Positions 26,050 through 34,221 of a DNA stretch of 64,000 bases are shown here, in pieces. The first letter of the stretch is position 1, and every line of letters starts with the position of its first letter. Under the pieces are notes generated by a model. It ran no database searches. It saw nothing but the letters and a program-made list of their open reading frames with translations, and was not told where the DNA came from. The position numbers were made by a program, and so were the translations under genes. The stretch comes from JADCGM01 sp943370355 (lineage in GTDB: Bacteria > Pseudomonadota > Alphaproteobacteria > Sphingomonadales > Sphingomonadaceae), in NCBI GenBank assembly GCA_943370355.1, contig CALRQP020000005.1, forward strand, positions 78,980 through 142,979. The letters run 5' to 3'.

Positions 26050-26763
26050 ATGCGGGTATTGCTGATCGAGGACGACGCACCGACGGCCAAGAGCATCGAA
26101 CTGATGCTGGGCTCGGAAGGTTTCAACGTCTATGCGACCGACTTGGGCGAAGAGGGTTTGGATCTCGCCAAACTCTATGATTACGACATCGTGCTGCTCG
26201 ACCTGAACCTGCCCGACATGCACGGGTTCGACGTGCTCAAGAAGCTGCGCCAGGCGCGCATCACAACGCCGACGCTGATCCTGTCGGGCTCTTCCGAAAC
26301 CGAAGCTAAGGTGCGCGGCTTCGGCTTCGGTGCCGACGATTATGTGACCAAGCCCTTCCACCGCGAGGAGCTGGTCGCGCGCATCCAGGCGGTGATCCGC
26401 CGCTCCAAGGGCCATTCGCAGTCGATCATCCGGACCGGCAAGCTGTCGGTCAACCTTGACGCCAAGACGACCGAGATCGACGGCAACCGGGTCCATCTGA
26501 CCGGCAAGGAATATGCGATGCTCGAGCTGTTGAGCCTTAGGAAGGGCACGACGCTCACCAAGGAAATGTTCCTGAACCATCTCTATGGCGGGATGGACGA
26601 GCCCGAGCTCAAGATCATCGACGTGTTCATCTGCAAGCTGCGCAAGAAGCTGTCGTCGGCGTGCAATGGCGACAATTATATCGAGACCGTCTGGGGCCGC
26701 GGCTATGTGCTGCGCGATCCCGAGGATGTCATCCACCCGGTTCCGGTGGCGGCTGCCGCCTAG
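26050..26763 (+). CDS. ctrA: Cell-cycle response regulator CtrA
   Basis: OmpR-type regulator of 237 residues. The receiver domain has acidic residues E7/D8/D9, the phosphoacceptor D51 (VLLDLNLPDMHG) and the lysine in DDYVTKPFH; the C-terminal winged helix has LTGKEYAMLELLSLRKG, LYGGMDEPELKIIDVFICKLRKKL and TVWGRGYVL, the nearly invariant CtrA DNA-binding region. It controls flagellar, division and other cell-cycle genes. The C terminus ends in four alanines, consistent with the ClpXP-recognised end known for CtrA. The start ATG 26050 gives MRVLLIEDD. It converges with sciP, the gene of its likely inhibitor. Confidence 0.97.
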   Translation: MRVLLIEDDAPTAKSIELMLGSEGFNVYATDLGEEGLDLAKLYDYDIVLLDLNLPDMHGFDVLKKLRQARITTPTLILSGSSETEAKVRGFGFGADDYVTKPFHREELVARIQAVIRRSKGHSQSIIRTGKLSVNLDAKTTEIDGNRVHLTGKEYAMLELLSLRKGTTLTKEMFLNHLYGGMDEPELKIIDVFICKLRKKLSSACNGDNYIETVWGRGYVLRDPEDVIHPVPVAAAA

Positions 26764-26827
26764 GTTCGCGAAGCGGGGCGACGATGCGGGCGGTCCGGCG
26801 ACGGCCCGCCCGTTTTCGATTCGAACT

Positions 26828-27121
26828 TTATCCCAACCGGTCGTACAGCGCGCGATAATGCTGGACGCGCGTCACGCGCAGGCCCGGCATGCCGCTGCGA
26901 TCGACGGCCTGCTGCCAACCGGCGAACTCCTCCGCGGTGAGCCCATAACGCGCACAGGCATCCTCCGCCGACAGCAGCCCGCCCTTCACGGCGGCGACCA
27001 CTTCGGCCTTGCGCCGTACCACCCAGCGGGTCGTACCGGGCGGTGGCAGTGTGTCGAGCGTCAGCGGCTCGCCCAGCGGACCGATCACCGATGCCGGCCG
27101 AAAGGATTGATTTTCAAGCAT
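26828..27121 (-). CDS. sciP: SciP-like CtrA inhibitor (DUF1153)
   Basis: A 97-residue helix-turn-helix protein of family DUF1153: VIGPLGEPLTLDTLPPPG, then RWVVRRKAEVVAAVKGGL, LSAEDACARYGLTAEEF and a C-terminal RVTRVQHYRALY. Homologous Caulobacter SciP binds CtrA and its target promoters and represses them after replication starts. I chose ATG 27121 (MLENQSFRP) to match the length of known SciP; ATG 27127 and GTG 27133 are in frame. The 138 bp between this start and mnmA hold both promoters. Confidence 0.9.
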   Translation of the reverse strand: MLENQSFRPASVIGPLGEPLTLDTLPPPGTTRWVVRRKAEVVAAVKGGLLSAEDACARYGLTAEEFAGWQQAVDRSGMPGLRVTRVQHYRALYDRLG

Positions 27122-27259
27122 CGCCATCCCCACGCGAGTCAGAACATATGGCAGGCTTGTGACACCGAGACCCTTACGGAACCCCTAAAGCCGAGGGTAA
27201 AAATCGACAGATCGTGGTCGCGATTGGAAAAAATGCGCTGAAGCGTCTAAGGGCGCGCG

Positions 27260-28405
27260 ATGCTCGACATGGATCTCCCCCCGCCCGCCAAGGGCCGGCG
27301 CGTCGTCGTCGCCATGTCGGGCGGCGTCGATTCGTCGGTGGTTGCGGCGCTGTGCGCCGAGGCGGGTTATGAGACGATCGGCATCACGCTGCAGCTCTAC
27401 GATCATGGTGCCTCGGTCAGCCGCAAGGGGGCCTGCTGCGCCGGCTCCGACATTCATGACGCACGCCGCGTCGCCGAACAGCTCAGCATCGCCCATTATG
27501 TGCTCGATCATGAGAGCGCCTTCCGCGCCAGCGTCATCGACGACTTCGCCGACAGCTATGTGCGCGGCGAGACGCCGATCCCCTGCGTGCGCTGCAACCA
27601 GACGGTGAAGTTCCGCGACCTGCTTCAGGTCGCGCGCGACCTCGGTGCCGACTGTCTCGCGACCGGCCATTATGTGCGCCGCGTAGTCGGCCCGGGCGGC
27701 CCCGAACTGCACCGCGCCGCCGATACCGCGCGCGACCAGAGCTACTTCCTGTTCGCGACGACTCCGGACCAGCTCGACTATCTGCGCTTCCCGCTCGGTG
27801 GCATGCCGAAGCCCGACGTGCGTGCGCATGCCGAGCGGTTCAACCTGCCCGTCGCTGCCAAGCCCGACAGCCAGGACATCTGCTTCGTACCGAACGGCGA
27901 TTATGCGTCAGTGGTGCGTAAGCTGCGGCCCGAAGCGGGCGAGCCCGGTGAGATCGTCGACATGGCCGGCCGGGTGATCGGCCAGCATCGCGGGCTCATC
28001 CACTATACCGTCGGCCAGCGGCGCGGCATCGAGATCGGCGGGCTGGACGAGCCCGTCTATGTGATCGGCCTCGATGCGGCGGCCCGGCGGCTCGTGGTCG
28101 GCCCACGTTCCGCGCTGGCGGTTGGTGCGCTCGAACTCGGTGACCCGACCTGGCTTGGCGCGCCGGATGGCCCGGTTGAGATCAAGGTCCGTTCGACGTC
28201 GCTTCCGATGCCGGGGCGCGTTGAGGGCAGCCGCGTGCGGTTCGATCGCCCCGAATATGGCGTCGCGCCGGGTCAGGCCTGCGTCGTCTATCGCGGCGAC
28301 CGCGTACTCGGCGGCGGCTGGATCCGCCGCACCGAGCGCCTACAGCCGGAAAATCCCCTCGATCACCGTCACGCAATTGCCGCCGAGGATCGCGCGGTCG
28401 CCTGA
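27260..28405 (+). CDS. mnmA: tRNA-specific 2-thiouridylase MnmA
   Basis: Puts the 2-thio group on U34 of tRNAs for Lys, Glu and Gln, using persulfide sulfur and ATP. The 381-residue protein has the PP-loop VVVAMSGGVDSSVVAALC, the catalytic Cys in PIPCVRCNQTVKF, TGHYVRR, the AAKPDSQDICFVPNGDY segment with the second catalytic Cys, and the C-terminal beta barrel (HYTVGQRRG). It ends with about 25 extra residues (LQPENPLDHRHAIAAEDRAVA) encoded by the stretch that overlaps the 3' end of the convergent phzF-like gene. Confidence 0.96.
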   Translation: MLDMDLPPPAKGRRVVVAMSGGVDSSVVAALCAEAGYETIGITLQLYDHGASVSRKGACCAGSDIHDARRVAEQLSIAHYVLDHESAFRASVIDDFADSYVRGETPIPCVRCNQTVKFRDLLQVARDLGADCLATGHYVRRVVGPGGPELHRAADTARDQSYFLFATTPDQLDYLRFPLGGMPKPDVRAHAERFNLPVAAKPDSQDICFVPNGDYASVVRKLRPEAGEPGEIVDMAGRVIGQHRGLIHYTVGQRRGIEIGGLDEPVYVIGLDAAARRLVVGPRSALAVGALELGDPTWLGAPDGPVEIKVRSTSLPMPGRVEGSRVRFDRPEYGVAPGQACVVYRGDRVLGGGWIRRTERLQPENPLDHRHAIAAEDRAVA

Positions 28406-29137
28406 CAGGCGGCAGGCGACATGGCCACCGCGCGGGCTCGCCTGATAGGCGCTGAAGCTGTCCCGGCCGAAGCGCTTGGCCCAATAGGGCGTCAGCAGGC
28501 AATGCGCCGACCCGGTCACCGGGTCTTCGTCGATGCCCGCGCCGGGCGCGAACACGCGGCTCACCACATCGGTGCGGCTGCCGGGCGCGGTCGCGATGTA
28601 CAGGATGTCGCCCGGATCAATGGCCGTCAGCGATTTGAAGTCGGGCCGGAGCGCCAGTACTTCGGCCTCGCTGCCGTAAACCAGTAGCGAATAGCCGCCG
28701 TCGCGCCAGTGCGTTTCGACCGGCGACCCGCCGACATGCTGGACGATATCTGGGCGGGGCGTGGGCGACATCTGCCACGCCGGTAAGTCGAGCTCATATC
28801 CCACTGCGGCCCGGCGCACCTCGAGCACGCCCGCCTTGCGCGTCCGGAATCGCACGCGATCGCCGCCGTCACGCGTCAGCAGAAAATGCCCGCTCGCGAG
28901 CGTTGCATGCCCACACAGTGCCACCTCGACGGCCGGCGTGAACCAGCGCAGCTCATAATCGGCGTCGCCCGACGTCGGGATCAGGAACGCCGTTTCGGCA
29001 AGATTATTCTCCTCGGCAATCGCCTGCAGCGTCGCATCATCGAGCCATTCGGTCAGCGGCATCACGGCTGCCGGATTGCCGGTGAAGGGCCGGTCGGCAA
29101 AGGCATCGATCTGATGGACAACATAGTCACGCGGCAC
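28340..29137 (-). CDS. PhzF-family isomerase-like protein
   Basis: A 265-residue protein of the phenazine biosynthesis PhzF/epimerase fold: VHQIDAFADRPFTGNPAAVMPL, the catalytic-Glu region AEENNLAETAFLI, the duplicated half GIDEDPVTGSAHC, and a final VTVIEGIF. Most such genes in non-producers have no link with phenazines and their substrate is unknown. GTG 29137 was chosen because AAGGAG lies seven bases upstream; the first bases overlap the cation-efflux gene by 11 nt, suggesting coupling. The last 66 bp overlap mnmA tail to tail. Confidence 0.88.
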   Translation of the reverse strand: MPRDYVVHQIDAFADRPFTGNPAAVMPLTEWLDDATLQAIAEENNLAETAFLIPTSGDADYELRWFTPAVEVALCGHATLASGHFLLTRDGGDRVRFRTRKAGVLEVRRAAVGYELDLPAWQMSPTPRPDIVQHVGGSPVETHWRDGGYSLLVYGSEAEVLALRPDFKSLTAIDPGDILYIATAPGSRTDVVSRVFAPGAGIDEDPVTGSAHCLLTPYWAKRFGRDSFSAYQASPRGGHVACRLSGDRAILGGNCVTVIEGIFRL

Positions 29138-30062
29138 TGGCTGGCTCCTTTGCCATCGCGTTGAAATAGCGTTCCGAATGTCCAGCCGGATCGACATGGA
29201 TCAGCACTTCGGCCCCGGGGAATTCCGCGAGCACCGCATCTTCCAGATCGTCCATCACGTCATGCGCACGCATGACCGTCATGTCGCCATCGACCCAGAC
29301 GTGGAACTGGATGAAGTCGGTCGCGCCGCTCGTGCGGGTCTTGAGTTCGTGGATGCCATGCACATTGGGATCAGCCGCAACAATCGCCTTGATTCGCTCG
29401 CGCCGCGCGTCGTCCCACTCCTTGTCCATGAGCATGTCGACGGCATGCCGCGCCGCGCCGAACGCGCCCCAGGCCAGATAGCCGGCAATGGCGAGGCCGA
29501 ACGCGGCATCCGCGCCGAGCAGGCCAAGGTAACGCTCAAACCCCAGCGCCGCGATCACCGCGCCGTTGAGCAGCAGGTCGGACTGATAATGCAGTTGATC
29601 GGTCTGGATCGCGATCGAGCCGGTGCGCTTCACGGCACGGCGCTGATAGGCGACAAGCGCCAGCGTCGCAGCCATCGCGACAAGCGACACCCCGATGCCA
29701 AGCTCCGGCGCTTCGGGCGCGACGGGGGCCTGCAATCGCAGCGCCGCCCGCCAGGCAATACCGACGGCGGATACGGCGATCAGCATGGTCTGGAACAGCG
29801 CGGCCAGCGCCTCGGCCTTGCCGTGACCGAAGCGGTGGTCGCTGTCAGCGGGCTGCGCGGCGACCCACACGCCGAACAACGTGACCAGCGACGCGACCAG
29901 ATCGAGCGCGGTGTCGGCGAGCGAGCCGAGCATCGCGACCGAGCCTGTCGATAGCGTCGCCCAGATTTTCAGGCCGAGTAGGCTCGCCGCCATCGCGACC
30001 GAGGCCATCGCCGCACGCGCCGCGACCTTGCCGCGCGCTGCAAGGGCCACGCCGGCACTCAC
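29127..30062 (-). CDS. Cation diffusion facilitator (FieF-like)
   Basis: Inner-membrane divalent-metal/proton antiporter of 311 residues: six helices with the metal sites DTALDLVAS (helix 2), HRFGHGKAEALAAL and HYQSDLLLN (helix 5), followed by the cytoplasmic domain with DEHIH-type histidines (FIQFHVWVDGDMTVMRAHDVMDDLED). It exports zinc or iron. GTG 30062 overlaps the pdxH stop by four bases (GTGA), which fixes the start; the upstream frame inside pdxH is not coding. Operon: pdxH, efflux gene, phzF-like gene. Confidence 0.92.
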   Translation of the reverse strand: MSAGVALAARGKVAARAAMASVAMAASLLGLKIWATLSTGSVAMLGSLADTALDLVASLVTLFGVWVAAQPADSDHRFGHGKAEALAALFQTMLIAVSAVGIAWRAALRLQAPVAPEAPELGIGVSLVAMAATLALVAYQRRAVKRTGSIAIQTDQLHYQSDLLLNGAVIAALGFERYLGLLGADAAFGLAIAGYLAWGAFGAARHAVDMLMDKEWDDARRERIKAIVAADPNVHGIHELKTRTSGATDFIQFHVWVDGDMTVMRAHDVMDDLEDAVLAEFPGAEVLIHVDPAGHSERYFNAMAKEPASAA

Positions 30063-30646
30063 GGGTAGAGAAGCCCTGTCGACCAGCCGGACTCGTCGCG
30101 CGTGTAGACGAGCCGGTCGTGCAGGCGGTTCGGGCGATCCTGCCAATATTCGATGCGCGACGGGGTAACGCGCCAGCCCGACCAATGCGGTGGCCGCGCG
30201 ACGTCGCCGCCCTCGAACCGCTGCCGCGCTTCGGCAAAGCGCGCTTCGAACGCCGCCCGGTCGGGCATCGGTCGCGACTGGTCCGACGCCCAGGCTCCAA
30301 GCTGTGAATCGCGCGGGCGGCTGGCGAAATACATGTCGGCCTCGGCATCGCCGACAACTTCGGCCGTGCCGTCGATGCGCACCTGCCGCTTCAGCGACTT
30401 CCAGTGGAAATCCATATGCACATGCGGATTGGCTGCCAGCTCGCGGCCCTTGCGGCTATGCTGGTTCGAATAGAAGACGAACCCGCGCTCGTCCCAATCC
30501 TTCATGAGCACGATCCGCGTCGAGGGGCGGCCGTCGGGCGTCGCCGTTGCGAGCGCGAACGCATTGGGGTCAGCGGACTCGCTCTCGCTCGCCTCGGCGA
30601 ACCAGCGGGCGAACAGGTCGAAGGGGTTGGCGGCGGGCTCGATCAT
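30059..30646 (-). CDS. pdxH: Pyridoxamine/pyridoxine 5'-phosphate oxidase
   Basis: FMN enzyme making pyridoxal 5'-phosphate. The 195-residue protein has FALATATPDGRPSTRIVLMKDWDERGFVFYSN, FHWKSLKRQVRIDG, FASRPRDSQLGAWASDQS and the C-terminal dimer/PLP signature PPHWSGWRVTP, then RLHDRLVYTR. Size is slightly short, as usual in alphaproteobacteria. The last base pairs overlap the start of the efflux gene. It diverges from the lipoprotein at 30711 with 64 bp between starts. Confidence 0.96.
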   Translation of the reverse strand: MIEPAANPFDLFARWFAEASESESADPNAFALATATPDGRPSTRIVLMKDWDERGFVFYSNQHSRKGRELAANPHVHMDFHWKSLKRQVRIDGTAEVVGDAEADMYFASRPRDSQLGAWASDQSRPMPDRAAFEARFAEARQRFEGGDVARPPHWSGWRVTPSRIEYWQDRPNRLHDRLVYTRDESGWSTGLLYP

Positions 30647-30710
30647 GCGCCCGTCTCTAGCGACCTATCGAAGGTGGAGCCAGCCACCATGCGCCGCTAT
30701 AAGGGCCGCC

Positions 30711-31424
30711 ATGTTGCGCTCCGCCGTCCTCGCCGCCGCCCTCCTGCTCACCGCCTGCGATGCGCGGTCGGCTGACGACAGCGTCTATGGTGCGAGCGCC
30801 CCGGCTTCCGCTTTCCCCAAACCCAAGCGCCCCGTCGCCGGCATCGTCAGCGACCAATTCTCCGACGAGGACAGCCGCGACAAGGCCGGCGAGGCCGAGA
30901 CGGTGATGGACCTTATCGGCATCAAGCCCGGCATGACCATCGCCGACATCGGCGCAGGCAATGGCTATTATACCGTCCGCCTCGCCCGCCGCGTCGGCGC
31001 GCAAGGTCATGTGCTCGCCGAGGATATCGTCCCCTCCTATGTCGCGCGCCTCAAGGGTCGCGTCGAGGCGGAAAGGCTCAGGAATGTCGACGTCTCGCTC
31101 GGCCTGCCGCACGACCCGAAGCTGCCGATGGGCGAGGCGGACATCGGCCTCATGGTGCACATGTATCATGAGATCGAACAGCCATTCGGGCTGATCTGGC
31201 ATTTGCACGGCACGCTGAAGCCCGGTGCGCGGCTGGCGATCGTCGATTCCGACCGGCCGACCAACCGCCACGGCACCCCGCCGGCGCTGCTCCGCTGCGA
31301 GCTCGCCGCCGTTGGCTACCGTCAGGCTGCCTTCCACGCCATTCCCGGCTCCGACGCCTATCTGGCGATCTTCGAAACACATGAGCCGCGCCCAATGCCG
31401 TCGGCGATCAAGCCCTGCAGCTGA
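30711..31424 (+). CDS. Methyltransferase-like lipoprotein
   Basis: A 237-residue protein with a lipoprotein signal (LLLTAC at residues 11-16) and a SAM methyltransferase fold: LIGIKPGMTIADIGAGNGYYTVRLARRVG, then VLAEDIVPSYVARL, and a DIGLMVHMYHEIEQP segment. A Rossmann methyltransferase domain fused to an export signal is common among proteobacteria but unexplained, since SAM should not be present outside the cytoplasm. Start ATG 30711 is given by the lipobox; longer upstream frames lack homology. Substrate unknown. Confidence 0.87.
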   Translation: MLRSAVLAAALLLTACDARSADDSVYGASAPASAFPKPKRPVAGIVSDQFSDEDSRDKAGEAETVMDLIGIKPGMTIADIGAGNGYYTVRLARRVGAQGHVLAEDIVPSYVARLKGRVEAERLRNVDVSLGLPHDPKLPMGEADIGLMVHMYHEIEQPFGLIWHLHGTLKPGARLAIVDSDRPTNRHGTPPALLRCELAAVGYRQAAFHAIPGSDAYLAIFETHEPRPMPSAIKPCS

Positions 31425-31526
31425 TCTGTTGCATCCGGGACAGCGCGGCGCCCGTAACTATGGATAATACGCTTTTAACCATGTGAGCTGCGTTTGGGGG
31501 TAGGGGCAGATCGGCAGGAGGGCCGC

Positions 31527-33251
31527 GTGCGCATGTCGCGCGCGCTTTGTGCTGCGCTCATACTGCTGCTCGGCGTGATCTCCGCCCCCGCTTCCGCCTT
31601 CTCCTACGATGTCCGCGACCATCTCTGCTTCGCGGTCACCGATAACGAGGTCAAACCCGCCGACCTCACCAATCTCAAATATGACTGCGATTCCGACCCG
31701 CAGAATTACCAGAAGCGCTGGCTCTGGCTGCGCGTCGACGATCCCGCCGCCCTGTCCGCCGTTTCGGGTGACTGGCATTTGCTCGTCGACCAGTCGCGCT
31801 TCGAGCGGATCGTCGTCGTCGTCGACACCGTCGACGGCCGCGTCCGCTCGAACAAGGGCACTACCGGCGATCTCGGCGACAATTGGGCCCCCGGCGGCCA
31901 CCTGCGCTTCGATTTCTCGACCGCCAGCCCGCCCGTCACCGATGTGTTCATCGGCTTCTACCGGCTCGACCACCTGCCGATCATGCGCAAGGTGCGCCTG
32001 ATCTCGCACGACGCGCTCGAGCTGCAGGACCGCAACTGGCTGCTGCTCATGGGCATTTTCGCCGGCGCGGTTGCCTCCAGCCTGCTCTACAATCTCGCGC
32101 TCTATTCCGGCCTCGGCGCGCGGCTGCGGCAATTTTACGGCGGCTGGGCGCTGTCCGTGCTGCTCTACGGCCTGTTCTGGTCGAACCTCGCCTTCTACCG
32201 CTTCCCGAACCTCGCCGGCGAATGGGGCGTCCGCATCAACATGTGGCTGGTCAGTTCGAGCATCGCGCTCGGCCTTGCCTTCTTCGTCGCCTATCTCGAG
32301 CCCGAGTCACTGCCCCGTACCCTGCGCCGCGTCATCCACGGCATCGCCATCGCCACGCTCGCCGTCGGCCTGCTTGCCTCCTTCGATCAGCTCGGCTTCG
32401 CTGGCCCGACCGACAATCTGTTCACGATTGTCGCGCTTGCCGGCATCCTTGCGATCGGCGTCGGGCTCAGCATCGCGCTGCAGCGCGGCAGCCGCGCCGC
32501 GCGCTATTATGCGCTGGCCTGGTTCCTGCCGATCACGGTGATCCTGTTCCGGCTCGCCCGCAATCTCGGCCTGATGGCGCAGACCGACTTCATCGACTAT
32601 GCGACCTTCGGCGCGATGGCGGTGCAGGCGGTGCTGCTGTCGATCGGCATCGGCGACCGCTTCCGCATGATGCAGGTAGAGGGCGACCGCGCCGCGCTCG
32701 AACGCGACCGCGCCTCGCTCGAACGCGACTCCGCCGCCGCCGAGCGCGAGGACCTGCGCCGCCTCGCCGAAACCGACACGCTGACCGGCCTTTACAACCG
32801 CCGCGGCTTCGTACAGCGCGCGCAGGCGATGCTCGGCCGCCACGGCGCGCTCGCGATCATCGACCTCGACCATTTCAAGGAGATCAACGACAGCTTCGGC
32901 CATGACGTCGGCGACGCTGTGCTCGCCCGCGTCGCGGCAACGCTCGCCAAAGTCGCGGGCGAGGGCGGCATGGCCGCGCGCCTCGGCGGCGAGGAATTCG
33001 CACTGATCGCGCCGTTGGAGGCGGGCGAGACCGCGCGCGTCGCTGTCGAAAATCTCGACGTTTCGGACCTGCTCGGCCCCAACCGCCGCATTACCTTGAG
33101 CGCCGGCGTGGCGACCGGCGCTGTCCACTACGAGGAACTCTTCGTCGCCGCCGACCGCGCGCTGTACCGCGCCAAGCAGGACGGCCGGAATTGCGTGGTG
33201 GTCGCGGGGACCGTCGCGCCGGTTCGGCCGATTAGGTACCCGGCGGCTTAA
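31527..33251 (+). CDS. 7TMR-DISM diguanylate cyclase
   Basis: A 574-residue sensor enzyme. Signal peptide (about residues 1-30), a periplasmic 7TMR-DISM-like beta domain (about 31-175), seven membrane helices (about 180-375), a short coiled segment with repeated ALERDRASLERD, and a GGDEF domain with TDTLTGLYNRRGF, LDHFKEINDSFGHDVGD and an intact active site GGEEF. It should make c-di-GMP in response to an external ligand. The inhibitory I-site RxxD is not obvious. Start: GTG 31527 lies five bases after AGGAGG; ATG 31533 is the alternative. Confidence 0.92.
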   Translation: MRMSRALCAALILLLGVISAPASAFSYDVRDHLCFAVTDNEVKPADLTNLKYDCDSDPQNYQKRWLWLRVDDPAALSAVSGDWHLLVDQSRFERIVVVVDTVDGRVRSNKGTTGDLGDNWAPGGHLRFDFSTASPPVTDVFIGFYRLDHLPIMRKVRLISHDALELQDRNWLLLMGIFAGAVASSLLYNLALYSGLGARLRQFYGGWALSVLLYGLFWSNLAFYRFPNLAGEWGVRINMWLVSSSIALGLAFFVAYLEPESLPRTLRRVIHGIAIATLAVGLLASFDQLGFAGPTDNLFTIVALAGILAIGVGLSIALQRGSRAARYYALAWFLPITVILFRLARNLGLMAQTDFIDYATFGAMAVQAVLLSIGIGDRFRMMQVEGDRAALERDRASLERDSAAAEREDLRRLAETDTLTGLYNRRGFVQRAQAMLGRHGALAIIDLDHFKEINDSFGHDVGDAVLARVAATLAKVAGEGGMAARLGGEEFALIAPLEAGETARVAVENLDVSDLLGPNRRITLSAGVATGAVHYEELFVAADRALYRAKQDGRNCVVVAGTVAPVRPIRYPAA

Positions 33252-33551
33252 GAGCCTACCGGGCGGCTGCTTCGCGCTCAGTTCAAGTCGTCAAGGTACC
33301 AAATAGCGATCTCCAAAAGCGGACGTGACTTGTTGCGGAAGCCTCAAGCGCCTCGGCCAGTTCGAATCCTTCCGTGGGCACCAAACGCTGCGGGTGCCGT
33401 CCTATCACGCCTTGGGGGCCGCTGCTGCGCGTTTAGGGCAGGCGCGGATATTGTATTGGGCACGGCGGCCGGGTGCCCTGGTCCGGCCTGCTCTGGCGAC
33501 GGCAGTGCTTCGACCAGACAGGCGGCGCAGAGCAACACCTGCCTGTTCATA
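33252..33551. other. 300-bp gap with a tRNA-Leu-like 3' fragment
   Basis: No gene is supported. At 33358-33383 the sequence CAGTTCGAATCCTTCCGTGG, then GCACCA, looks like the T-loop and acceptor end of an alphaproteobacterial tRNA-Leu, but the partner strand (GCCCACG) is missing upstream and the T-stem does not pair. It is a fragment, not a functional tRNA. A hairpin CCCGG...CCGGG at the diguanylate cyclase stop (33238-33262 area) may slow transcription. Confidence 0.45.
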
Positions 33552-34205
33552 TCAGGACTTTGCCTTGGTTCGTGCCGTCGCGAGCAGCTGACGGATCTCG
33601 CCGCGCCGCCCTTGATCGGCGACCTCGCGGCCCGGACGCGGGGCGGCCTGCAGCGCCTTCTCAAGCACCTTGACCGCAGCGGCGTAGTCGCCCTGCTGGA
33701 CGAGGAAATCGCCGTAGAAATAATTGGCATCGATGCCGGTCGGATTGATCGCAAGCCCGCGTACGAGATGCTCCTTGGCCTTGCCCGTGCTGCCGAAGCC
33801 GATCGGGAAACCCGGCACCTGATAATAGAGCGATCCGAGCGAGGTTTCCGCCGATCCCTCGAGGGCGCGGGGGTCGATCTTTTCGGCCCGCTCAAGCAGG
33901 CTCTTCGCGGTCTTGACCAGTCCGAGCGCGCCGAGCCCACCTTTCATGCCGCCTTCTGTGCTCGTGATGATGCCGTCCCAGATCAGCGGCTCGGCCTTGC
34001 CTGGCATGGCCGAAACCAGCGCATCCGCCTGCGCCTGCAATTTTTGCATCTGCGCAAGCTGGGCGTCGGCGTCGCGCACTTGATATTTGATCCGTGCCCA
34101 TTCCGACTGAAGCGCGACGACGCGCGGGTCGACGGCGGTATCGGCATGGGCCGGGGCCAGCGGCAACGCGGTGGCGAACAGAAGGGCGAGAGCGATTTTC
34201 TTCAT
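33552..34205 (-). CDS. Exported TPR-like protein of the hemolysin-family operon
   Basis: A 217-residue protein with signal peptide (MKKIALALLFATALPLAPAHA) followed by helical repeats: VALQSEWARIKYQVRDADAQLAQMQKL (coiled), SLLERAEKIDPRALEGSAETSLGSLYYQVPGFP, HLVRGLAINPTGIDANYFYGDFLVQQGDY and AAVKVLEKALQAAP, which resemble TPR units. Probably periplasmic and a protein-binding scaffold. It is the last gene of the four-gene operon, starting 16 bp after the SDR stop. ATG 34205 has GGAAAG upstream. Function unknown. Confidence 0.78.
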   Translation of the reverse strand: MKKIALALLFATALPLAPAHADTAVDPRVVALQSEWARIKYQVRDADAQLAQMQKLQAQADALVSAMPGKAEPLIWDGIITSTEGGMKGGLGALGLVKTAKSLLERAEKIDPRALEGSAETSLGSLYYQVPGFPIGFGSTGKAKEHLVRGLAINPTGIDANYFYGDFLVQQGDYAAAVKVLEKALQAAPRPGREVADQGRRGEIRQLLATARTKAKS

Positions 34206-34221
34206 CGGAAGTCTTTCCATG

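Noticed and set aside
33309..33383. Complete tRNA-Leu
   Set aside because: Only the 3' end fits; acceptor and T-stems do not pair and the D and anticodon arms are missing.
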